Both the position numbers and the translations under genes were made by a program. A DNA stretch of 13,944 nt from Clostridiaceae bacterium (GTDB lineage: Bacteria; Bacillota; Clostridia; Oscillospirales; QAMX01): contig JAEDGJ010000058.1 of assembly GCA_016297585.1 (NCBI GenBank), forward strand, positions 1 through 13,944. Direction: 5' to 3'. Positions 1 through 5,778 of the stretch are shown here, piece by piece. The notes below the pieces were generated by a model. It saw only the letters and a program-made list of their open reading frames with translations. It did no database searches and was not told where the DNA came from. How positions within the stretch are numbered: position 1 is the first letter of the stretch; each line of letters starts with the position of its first letter.

Positions 1-738
1 GCGAAGCCGCTTGCGGGAGACGGCGGCGAGGTCGGCGCGTCGCTCGCCGCGTCCTTAAAGGAGGCGGCGTCGGGCATCCGGAAGCTGTGGCAGGCGGAGG
101 ATTTTGCGGCGGCTCTCGCGGGAAAGCCGTATATCGAACGCGCGGAGCTTGCGTCCCTCGGCATGGGCGACGGTACGGCGCGCGTCGCGGTGACGCTGCC
201 GCGTTCGCTCTACTTCGACATGATCGAGGATGCGACGGGCGTGCGGCTGACGGACGAGGGCGCGCTGCTGCCGCTGCTGCGGGAGCTCGCGGCGACGAAG
301 CGGTCGTACGACAAGCTCGCGGGCGCGCTCGACCAGGTCAGCGCGACCGGCTACGGCATCGTCATGCCGTCGATCGACGAGATGACGCTCGAGGAGCCGG
401 AGATCGTGCGCCAGGGCGGCAAATTCGGCGTGCGGCTGCGGGCGTCCGCGCCGAGCATCCATATGCTGCGCGCCGACATCCGGACGGAGATCTCGCCGAC
501 GGTCGGCTCGGAAAGCCAGTCGGAGGAGCTTTTAGCGTCGCTTCTGAAGGACTTCGACGGCGACCCGGGACGGCTGTGGGAGTCGAACATCTTCGGCAAG
601 ACGCTGCACGAGCTCGTCAACGACGGTCTGAACGCAAAGCTGATGCATATGCCGGAGGACGCGCGCGGAAAGCTGCAGAACACGCTGGAGCGCATCATCA
701 ACGAGGGCAGCGCGGGGCTGATCTGCATCATTCTGTGA
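1..738 (+). CDS. spoIVA: Stage IV sporulation protein A (SpoIVA), C-terminal part, 5'-truncated
   Basis: SpoIVA is an ATPase that polymerises on the mother-cell face of the forespore membrane, is anchored by SpoVM, and forms the basement layer of the spore coat. The window opens inside the gene. The frame is open from base 1 to the TGA at 736-738 and gives 245 residues, roughly the second half of a protein that is about 490 residues in Bacillus. The N-terminal Walker A/B ATPase domain therefore lies outside the window. The visible part has the middle and C-terminal regions (for example SLYFDMIEDATGV and GYGIVMPSIDEMTLEEPEIV) and ends in the hydrophobic tail GLICIIL. From memory of the family, SpoIVA ends this way, and the extreme C-terminus is needed for SpoVM-dependent localisation. 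The nearest in-frame ATG (163) is internal and not the start. A strong hairpin follows the stop at once. The gene shows the organism belongs to a spore-forming lineage. I identified it by recognising the sequence, not by a search. Confidence 0.9.
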   Translation, partial: AKPLAGDGGEVGASLAASLKEAASGIRKLWQAEDFAAALAGKPYIERAELASLGMGDGTARVAVTLPRSLYFDMIEDATGVRLTDEGALLPLLRELAATKRSYDKLAGALDQVSATGYGIVMPSIDEMTLEEPEIVRQGGKFGVRLRASAPSIHMLRADIRTEISPTVGSESQSEELLASLLKDFDGDPGRLWESNIFGKTLHELVNDGLNAKLMHMPEDARGKLQNTLERIINEGSAGLICIIL

Positions 739-745
739 AAAAAAC

Positions 746-782
746 AAGGCATCCGCATGATTTTTCGTCATGCGGATGCCTT
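746..782. terminator. Bidirectional terminator between convergent spoIVA and tadA
   Basis: A perfect 15-bp inverted repeat (746-760 with 768-782) encloses a 7-nt loop. It starts 7 bases after the spoIVA stop and ends 41 bases before the tadA stop on the other strand. Read on the minus strand, the stem is followed by G and then eight T's (complement of 737-744), an excellent intrinsic terminator for tadA. Read on the plus strand, the tail is weaker: a short T run at 781-783 and another at about 790-795. One hairpin appears to stop both genes. Confidence 0.85.
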
Positions 783-823
783 TACGTCGTTTTTTGGTTG
801 GGTTTTGTGGCAAAAAGCACGCG

Positions 824-1270
824 TCAGCCGCGCAGGGAGCCGAAAAAGTCCCGCAGAAGCGCCGCGCACTCCCCTTCCAGCACGCCCGCGTAGACCTTCG
901 GGCGGTACGGCACGCGTTCGGAAAAGAGGTCGAACACCCCGCCGCAGGCGCCGGCCTCACGGTCGCGCGCGCCGTAGACAAGCGTGCCGATCCGCGCGTT
1001 GAGGATGGCGCCCGCGCACATCGGACAGGGCTCGAGCGTGACATAGAGCGCGCAGTCGGTCAGCCGCCAGCGTCCGAGCGCCGCCGACGCCGCGCGCAGT
1101 GCCTCCACCTCCGCGTGCGCCGTCGCGTCGGAGGCGGCTTCGCGCCGGTTGCGGCCGCAGGCGACGACGCGGCCGCCGCAGACGACGACGCAGCCGACGG
1201 GGACGTCGCCGGTCTCCCGTGCGAGGCGTGCCTCGTTCAGCGCCTGCCGCATGAAATACTCGCGTTCCAT
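824..1270 (-). CDS. tadA: tRNA-specific adenosine-34 deaminase TadA
   Basis: TadA converts adenosine to inosine at the wobble position of tRNA-Arg(ACG), so that one tRNA reads several CGN codons. The protein is 148 residues, close to the usual 150-170. It has the zinc-dependent cytidine/adenosine deaminase signature: HAE at 52-54 (zinc-binding His and catalytic Glu) and PCPMC at 81-85 (the two zinc-binding cysteines, 82 and 85). The family motif GDVPVGCVVV near residue 21 is also present. I chose the ATG at 1268-1270 because it begins the conserved MEREYFMRQAL segment and has AGGGGAG about 7 nt upstream. The longer upstream open frame only reads out of frame through the preceding gene. Its start lies inside the 3' end of the MecA-like gene (34-bp overlap), so the two are co-transcribed and probably translationally coupled. 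No key residue is missing. Confidence 0.95.
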   Translation of the reverse strand: MEREYFMRQALNEARLARETGDVPVGCVVVCGGRVVACGRNRREAASDATAHAEVEALRAASAALGRWRLTDCALYVTLEPCPMCAGAILNARIGTLVYGARDREAGACGGVFDLFSERVPYRPKVYAGVLEGECAALLRDFFGSLRG

Positions 1271-1698
1271 TCCGCACTCCCCTTTTGCATCTTCCGGATA
1301 AAGTCGCCGCACAACAGGCATCCGTCCTCCAGCACCTGCGCGGCGGTCTGCGCGTCGGCGGGAGCGGCATATTCGCACAGCGCGCCGTCGTGTTCGCACG
1401 GCAGGGCTATGTAGAAGCGTCCGGCATGCCGGAAGAGCTTCGACGGGACGGGCGGGCTGCCGAGCGCGGCGTCGCAGGCTTCGGAAAGCGTGTCGAAGCC
1501 GCAGACCAGCTCTCCCGAGCAGCGTGCAAATACGACGGCGCGGGATCCGCTGACAAAGGCGTCGAGCTCCAGTGCGCCGTCCGGCACGACGCCGTATTCC
1601 GCGAATATGCCGCGGGCCGTCTCGCGCATCGCTTCCTCGCCCGTATCGGACGCGAGGGTGAAGACAACGCCGGACGGCCCTGTTTTGATGACCTTCAT
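1237..1698 (-). CDS. Compact MecA-like adaptor protein (probable ClpC adaptor)
   Basis: A 153-residue protein that I read as a short member of the MecA/NegA adaptor family, whose members deliver substrates to the ClpC unfoldase. The C-terminal part (about 68-140) has the family pattern. FDTLSEACDAA corresponds to the Phe-Asp-x-Leu/Ile-Glu helix, SKLFRHAGRFYIAL to the S-x-LY-x-x-x-x-YYL strand pair, and CEYA plus VLEDGCLLCGDFIRKM to the EYG...EHG...AI end. Residues about 20-60 resemble the end of the MecA N-terminal domain. The protein is clearly shorter than classical MecA (about 200-220) because the first strands and the linker are nearly absent. The ATG at 1696-1698 is preceded by AAAGGAG, with a rather long gap of 12 nt. 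It has its own promoter (1741-1769), lies just downstream of htrA and overlaps tadA by 34 bp. The family assignment comes from pattern memory only and is moderately secure. The alternative is a lineage-specific hypothetical protein. Confidence 0.55.
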   Translation of the reverse strand: MKVIKTGPSGVVFTLASDTGEEAMRETARGIFAEYGVVPDGALELDAFVSGSRAVVFARCSGELVCGFDTLSEACDAALGSPPVPSKLFRHAGRFYIALPCEHDGALCEYAAPADAQTAAQVLEDGCLLCGDFIRKMQKGSAEWNASISCGRR

Positions 1699-1740
1699 GG
1701 GTATCAGCCGCTCCTTTCCACAGTAAGTGGGGGTGAGAGC

Positions 1741-1769
1741 ATTATACCGCTTTTTCGGTCCTTTGGAAA
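1741..1769 (-). promoter_or_regulatory. Sigma-A-type promoter for the MecA-like gene and tadA
   Basis: On the minus strand a perfect TATAAT (complement of 1741-1746) follows TTTCCA (complement of 1764-1769; 4 of 6 matches to TTGACA) after a 17-bp spacer. Transcription would start near 1734, giving a leader of about 36 nt before the ATG at 1698. No terminator lies between the htrA stop (1784) and this promoter, so htrA transcripts may also read through. Confidence 0.65.
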
Positions 1770-1783
1770 GTGAAAAAATATGG

Positions 1784-3403
1784 TTATTTCAGCTCGATCT
1801 CGTCTACGAGCCGGATCTCGCAGTCCCAGTACCCGTCGCCCCGGTACAGCGTCAGCGTAATGGTGTCGCCCACCTTGAAGGTGTTTTTGACGAGGTTGAT
1901 GTCGGAGATCGACGTGACCGGTTCGCCGTTGATCGCGGTGATGATGTCGCCGGGCTGGATGCCCTTGGCGTAGGCGTCGCTCTTTTCGTTTACCGTCACG
2001 ATATAGACGCCCTCCGGCACGCGGTAGGCGGAGGCCTTATACGAATCGACGGCGTAGCCCGTGATGCCGATCGACGGGTAGCCGGAGACCTGGCCGTACT
2101 GCAGAAGCTCGTCGACGATGGGCTTGAAGACCGCGGTCGGGATGGCAAAGCAGAGCCCCTCGTAGGTGTCGGAGCTGAGCTTGACGGTGTTGATGCCGAT
2201 GACCTGCCCGTAGCAGTTTAAGAGAGGCCCGCCGGAGTTGCCCGGATTGATCGCGGCGTCGGTCTGGATGAGCTTTAATTTGTTGCCCTCGGAGTCGACG
2301 ACGATGTCGCGGTCGACGGCGGAGATGATGCCGGAGGTGGTGGTGCCGGCGAGGTCGAGAGAGGACGGATTGCCGATGGCGACGGCGAGGTCGCCGACCT
2401 CAAGCGCGTCGGAATCGCCGAATTCGGCGGCGGGAAGGTTCTCCGCCTCGATTTTCAGGATCGCGATGTCGGACTTTTTGTCCGCGCCGATCAACGCGGC
2501 GCCGTACTCGGTCTTGTCGTTGAGGATGACGGTATACGACACGCCGTTTTCGACGACGTGGGCGTTTGTGAGGATGAAACCGTCCTCCGACATGATGATG
2601 CCGGAGCCGAGGCTCTTGCCGCCGTAGGAGGCGTCCAGCGCCGTGACGACGCCGACGACGCTCGGCACGACCTTGTCGTAGATCTCCTTGATCGTCAGAA
2701 CGCGCATGCCGTTTGCGTCGTAGACGGGCGCGGCGGTCGTGCGCACGGGCGCGGGGAGGATGTTGATGGAGGGGGCGTTTTCGATGGGCCGGAAGGCGGT
2801 AGTGGCGGTGGTCGTGACGGCGGCGGCGGTGGTGCTCTGCTTCGGCGGCTTGATGGGGTTTTCGCCGGTCGAAGCGGACGCGCCGCCGGAGGACAGGCCG
2901 AGCGCCGCGCCGACGTCGCTGCGCATCAGACCGTAGACGGCGAGCCCGCCGATAAAGATCAGCGCAAAGACGCTTAACGCGACGATGAAGACGACCATTC
3001 CCGAAGAAAGCCTGCGCCGCCGCTTCCGGCGCGGAACGGGGTCGTCATACGGGGAGCGCGCGTCGGCATAGGCATAGCTTCTGTAAGAGGAGTCGGTATA
3101 GGGCGAGCCGGACGCCGCGCGCTGGCGGGCGGGATCGTAGGCAGTCCCGCCAAAGCTATCGGAATAGCCGAAGCTATTTGAATTGCTGGAGCCATCGGAA
3201 TAGCCGGAGCCGCGCTCGGAGAACATACGCGGGGTGTCCCCGAAGGCGTCTTTGCCGAAGCTGCCGGGGGCATCCTCCTGCGGCGTGTACCGGGACTCGC
3301 CGAAGCTGCCCGCGGATTCGTCCGGAGCGCTGCGGCGGGTTTCGGCGGAGCCGTCCGTGCCGGGCGGAGATGCCGTATGATTGCTGGGGTTCCATTTATC
3401 CAT
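1784..3403 (-). CDS. Membrane-anchored HtrA/DegP-type serine protease with PDZ domain
   Basis: A trypsin-like S1C protease that degrades or refolds damaged proteins outside the cytoplasmic membrane. With the ATG at 3401-3403 it has 539 residues. A GGAG lies 7 nt upstream of that ATG, whereas the alternative ATG at 3427 has no ribosome binding site. Domains in order: a disordered cytoplasmic region (1-124) rich in Ser, Gly, Tyr, Phe and Asp with repeated SFG and GYSD motifs; a basic stop (RRKRRRR, about 125-131); one transmembrane helix (about 135-160); a Thr/Ala/Pro linker; the protease domain; and a PDZ domain (about 444-535). The catalytic triad is complete: His282 in TNAHVV, Asp312 in KSDIAILKI and Ser390 in NPGNSGGPL. 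The orientation is cytoplasmic N-terminus with the protease outside. It follows a two-component pair on the same strand with a 147-bp gap, which suggests stress-controlled expression. The repetitive, near-prion-like tail is unusual. Confidence 0.95.
   Translation of the reverse strand: MDKWNPSNHTASPPGTDGSAETRRSAPDESAGSFGESRYTPQEDAPGSFGKDAFGDTPRMFSERGSGYSDGSSNSNSFGYSDSFGGTAYDPARQRAASGSPYTDSSYRSYAYADARSPYDDPVPRRKRRRRLSSGMVVFIVALSVFALIFIGGLAVYGLMRSDVGAALGLSSGGASASTGENPIKPPKQSTTAAAVTTTATTAFRPIENAPSINILPAPVRTTAAPVYDANGMRVLTIKEIYDKVVPSVVGVVTALDASYGGKSLGSGIIMSEDGFILTNAHVVENGVSYTVILNDKTEYGAALIGADKKSDIAILKIEAENLPAAEFGDSDALEVGDLAVAIGNPSSLDLAGTTTSGIISAVDRDIVVDSEGNKLKLIQTDAAINPGNSGGPLLNCYGQVIGINTVKLSSDTYEGLCFAIPTAVFKPIVDELLQYGQVSGYPSIGITGYAVDSYKASAYRVPEGVYIVTVNEKSDAYAKGIQPGDIITAINGEPVTSISDINLVKNTFKVGDTITLTLYRGDGYWDCEIRLVDEIELK
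3158..3210 (-). repeat. Imperfect 17-bp direct repeat inside the htrA low-complexity tail
   Basis: Two 17-bp copies with one mismatch (3158-3174 and 3194-3210) lie exactly 36 bp (12 codons) apart, so both are read in the same frame. They encode the repeated motifs FGYSD and SGYSD of the HtrA cytoplasmic region. Further copies of a shorter AGCTTCGGC (Ser-Phe-Gly) unit occur upstream in the coding direction. The pattern suggests growth of the tail by short tandem duplication. Confidence 0.6.
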
Positions 3404-3437
3404 ATCAAACTCCGTTCCTGTGTTCATGGACAGTGGA

Positions 3438-3465
3438 GGGCGTGTTCCGGATGCCGGAGACGCCC
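3438..3465 (-). other. Hairpin in the leader between the sensor kinase gene and htrA
   Basis: The inverted repeat GGGCGT...ACGCCC (3438-3443 with 3460-3465) encloses a second arm pair TCCGG/CCGGA around a 3-nt loop, with a 1/2-nt internal bulge. There is no T run on either side, so it is not a normal intrinsic terminator. The rest of the 147-bp gap (3404-3550) shows only a possible -10 (TACAAT, complement of 3490-3495) without a convincing -35. The hairpin could slow RNA polymerase, stabilise the htrA transcript or mark an RNA processing site. The function is unknown. Confidence 0.4.
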
Positions 3466-3550
3466 GTGGTGGTTTCTATTTTGCTGCTTATTGTACGCGA
3501 TACCCATAAACGGCGCGTGTCGGAAAAATGAATTTTTTGTTAAGCGTTGA

Positions 3551-4963
3551 TTATTCGACGGCAGGAAGAGTAAAAATAAACTTCGCAAGTCCGTTTTCGC
3601 TGCGCGCGACGATGTTTTCGCCGTGCATTTTGAGGATGGACTTGACGATGAACAGCCCCAGTCCCGCACCGTTGGCATCCACGCCGCGCGAGGTGTCCGC
3701 CTTGTAGAAGCGGTCGAACAGGTACGGGAGCTTATCCTCGGGGATGCTGCCGGTGTTGGCGATGGTCGTGACGACCTTCGGGCCGTCGCGGACGACGCTG
3801 ACGGCGAGCGTGCCGCCGGGGGCGGTGAATTTGCAGGCGTTGTCGGTCAGGTTGAAGACGACCTGCACGAGGTTGTCGGGATCGGCCATCACATACATGC
3901 TTTCCTGCTCGAAATCGATCTGGACGTCGATGTTTTTGTCGCGCAGCACCTGCTCAAAGCCGAGGATCGTCTGCCGGATGGTCTCGCACAGGTCAAAGCG
4001 CGCCGGATGGATCTGCGTCTGTCCCGATTCGATGCGCGACGCCTGCAGCATCCGGACGACGAGGCGCGAAAGGCGCTTCGTGTCGGCGCTGATGCGGCGC
4101 AGGTACTCGTTCTGGCGCTCGGGCGGGATCGTGCCGTCGAGAATGCCGTCGACGAAGCCCGTGATCGTCGTCATCGGGGTCTTCAGCTCGTGGGAGACGT
4201 TGGCGATGAACGAGGAACGCAGCTCCTCGAGCTTATTCAGGGAGGCGCTCATCTGGTTGATGGCGTGGGCGAGCTCGCCGATCTCGTCGTCGCGGTCCTC
4301 GGGGACCTTGGGCGAGAAATCGCCGCGGCTGTAGGAGCGCGTGACGACGATCATCTTCTTGAGCGGACGCGACATGCTCTGCGCGACGTAATAGGAGACG
4401 ATGATCGCCATGAAGAGGATGAACGCGGCGTAGAGGAAGAAGGTGCGCTGCATATCCGCGACGGCGGAGAAGGCGCCCGACGTGGGAGAGGAGACGAAAA
4501 GCGCGAACGTCGTCTGGGAATCCGGATGCCGGAGCAGGATGCCGGAGGTGTAGAAAATGCCGGACAGCGCGCCGCCGAGATCGCCGATCTGGTAGTAGCT
4601 GCCGGTCGACTTCAGCTCGTTCATGATGCCGGCGTCGATGATCTCCAGCGCGCCCTCGCGGATGCCGTCGCGGTCGGCGTAGTACAGGAGGATGCCGCTG
4701 TCGCTGCAGATGATGACGTTGAAGCCCTCGTCGAAGATCTGCGTGACGGAGCTCAGATACATCTCGCGCACAAGGGGCGTGTCGTTATAGAGCAGCGTGA
4801 TCGTCATCGAGGCGATGTTTTTCGTCTTCAGCTCGAGCTGCTCGCGCGTGTTCTCGACGGACATCGTATACGAGCGCCACATGAAGAGCGTGCCGGACAG
4901 CAGAAAGCTGCACAGCAGGAGCGAGACGGTCACGGTCAGGGTGCGTCCGAAAAGGCTTTTCAT
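3551..4963 (-). CDS. Transmembrane sensor histidine kinase (HAMP, HisKA, HATPase)
   Basis: A 470-residue membrane kinase that should phosphorylate the response regulator encoded just upstream. Order: transmembrane helix 1 (about 9-29), an extracytoplasmic sensor region (about 31-173), transmembrane helix 2 (about 174-194), HAMP (about 195-247), a HisKA dimerisation helix with the phospho-acceptor His258 in SHELKTPMT, and a HATPase domain. That domain has an N box (NLTDNACKF, about 371-379), an F box (FDRFYK) and a G2 box (GAGLGL, about 432-437). The G1 box reads NTGSI, with Asn in place of the usual Asp; this variant is seen in several Firmicutes kinases, so the enzyme is probably active. Unlike WalK there is no PAS domain after HAMP. 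The ATG overlaps the regulator's stop codon by 4 bp (4960-4963), which indicates translational coupling. Its ligand cannot be read from the sequence. The neighbouring htrA suggests an envelope-stress signal, as in CssRS-type systems (inference). Confidence 0.95.
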   Translation of the reverse strand: MKSLFGRTLTVTVSLLLCSFLLSGTLFMWRSYTMSVENTREQLELKTKNIASMTITLLYNDTPLVREMYLSSVTQIFDEGFNVIICSDSGILLYYADRDGIREGALEIIDAGIMNELKSTGSYYQIGDLGGALSGIFYTSGILLRHPDSQTTFALFVSSPTSGAFSAVADMQRTFFLYAAFILFMAIIVSYYVAQSMSRPLKKMIVVTRSYSRGDFSPKVPEDRDDEIGELAHAINQMSASLNKLEELRSSFIANVSHELKTPMTTITGFVDGILDGTIPPERQNEYLRRISADTKRLSRLVVRMLQASRIESGQTQIHPARFDLCETIRQTILGFEQVLRDKNIDVQIDFEQESMYVMADPDNLVQVVFNLTDNACKFTAPGGTLAVSVVRDGPKVVTTIANTGSIPEDKLPYLFDRFYKADTSRGVDANGAGLGLFIVKSILKMHGENIVARSENGLAKFIFTLPAVE

Positions 4964-5649
4964 AGCGCGCGCCGCAGCTCGAACTTATAGCCGACGCCCC
5001 AGACGGTCGCGAGCGACCACTCCTCGCTGACGCCCTCGAGCTTTTCGCGCAGGCGCTTGACGTGCACGTCGATGGTGCGGGTGTCGCCGAAGTAATCAAA
5101 GCCCCAGACCTCGTCGAGAAGCTGGGAACGCGTGAAAACGTGGTTCGGATTCGACGCGAGGAAGTACAGAAGCTCGATCTCCTTCGGCGGCGTATCGACC
5201 TTCTTGCCGCGGACGGTCAGCTCGTAGGCCTCCATGTCGATGACGAGCCCGTCGAAGACCAGACGCTTGGAGACGACGGATTCCGGCGCATAGCGGCGCA
5301 TGACGGCGTGGACGCGGGCGATGACCTCCTTCATCTCGAGGGGCTTGACGATGTAGTCGTCCGCGCCCATTTCAAGGCCCGTGATCTTGTCGACGGTCTC
5401 GCCTTTGGCGGTGAGCATGATGATGGGGGTCGTGGATTCGCGGCGGATCTCGCGGCAGACCTGCCAGCCGTCCATGACGGGCAGCATGATGTCGAGCATG
5501 ACGAGATCGGGATTGACGCGCTTGTACTCGCGCAGGCCGTTGGAGCCGTCGGACACCCCGAAGACCTCAAAGCCGTCTTTTTCGAGATAGAGGCGCAGAA
5601 GCTCGCGGATATTGGCGTCGTCTTCGATGATTAACGCTTTCTTAGGCAT
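4960..5649 (-). CDS. OmpR/PhoB-family response regulator
   Basis: A 229-residue DNA-binding regulator. The receiver domain (1-about 118) has the acidic pocket Asp10/Asp11, the phospho-acceptor Asp53 in LDIMLPVMDG, the switch Thr80 and Lys102 (KPL instead of the more common KPF). The C-terminal winged-helix domain (about 130-229) shows the typical PPKEIELLYFLASNPNHVFTR helix and the recognition segment TIDVHVKRLREKL, ending with VWGVGYKF. The start ATG (5647-5649) is preceded by GAGGA about 9 nt upstream. It is the first gene of a minus-strand unit with the kinase and probably htrA. A promoter with two tandem palindromes lies upstream (5705-5766), so autoregulation is plausible but unproven. 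The target genes are unknown. The general resemblance is to PhoP/WalR/CssR-type regulators. Confidence 0.96.
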   Translation of the reverse strand: MPKKALIIEDDANIRELLRLYLEKDGFEVFGVSDGSNGLREYKRVNPDLVMLDIMLPVMDGWQVCREIRRESTTPIIMLTAKGETVDKITGLEMGADDYIVKPLEMKEVIARVHAVMRRYAPESVVSKRLVFDGLVIDMEAYELTVRGKKVDTPPKEIELLYFLASNPNHVFTRSQLLDEVWGFDYFGDTRTIDVHVKRLREKLEGVSEEWSLATVWGVGYKFELRRAL

Positions 5650-5704
5650 GAAACAGTCCTCATTTCCGCCGCGGCGTCGTGTTGCGCAGGGTCATTCATT
5701 GCGG

Positions 5705-5733
5705 CTGAAGTCAGTATACACGGCTGAAATCAG
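5705..5733. promoter_or_regulatory. Two tandem 10-bp palindromes, candidate operator of the two-component operon
   Basis: CTGAAGTCAG (5705-5714) and CTGAAATCAG (5724-5733) are each inverted repeats (CTGA-NN-TCAG). They lie in the same orientation 19 bp apart, and the identity extends to CGGCTGAANTCAG (13 bp, one difference). The upstream copy overlaps the predicted transcription start of the response-regulator promoter and the other lies in the early leader, a place where repressors or autoregulators often bind. A spacing of 19 bp puts both copies on nearly the same face of the helix. A secondary -10-like TATACT (complement of 5713-5718) overlaps the copy nearer the gene. Confidence 0.5.
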
Positions 5734-5736
5734 AGG

Positions 5737-5766
5737 ATTATGAACGAGCAATATATTTTCTGTAAA
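5737..5766 (-). promoter_or_regulatory. Promoter of the response regulator/kinase unit
   Basis: On the minus strand TTTACA (complement of 5761-5766) and CATAAT (complement of 5737-5742) are separated by 18 bp; each has 5 of 6 consensus bases. The predicted start is near 5730, which leaves a leader of about 80 nt before the ATG at 5649. The -35 lies only 12 bp beyond the stop of the symporter gene. No terminator is visible between them, so some read-through from the symporter is possible. Confidence 0.6.
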
Positions 5767-5778
5767 TTGATATGGGGA

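Noticed and set aside
3404..3427. Upstream ATG (3425-3427) as the htrA start
   Set aside because: No ribosome binding site before it, while the ATG at 3401-3403 has GGAG at a good distance.
3486..3520. Dedicated htrA promoter with TACAAT
   Set aside because: The -10 candidate (complement of 3490-3495) has no acceptable -35 at 16-18 bp, so I did not list it as a promoter.
3623..4990. 455-codon plus-strand open frame opposite the sensor kinase
   Set aside because: Asp/Arg/Val-rich shadow translation. The minus strand carries complete HisKA and HATPase motifs.
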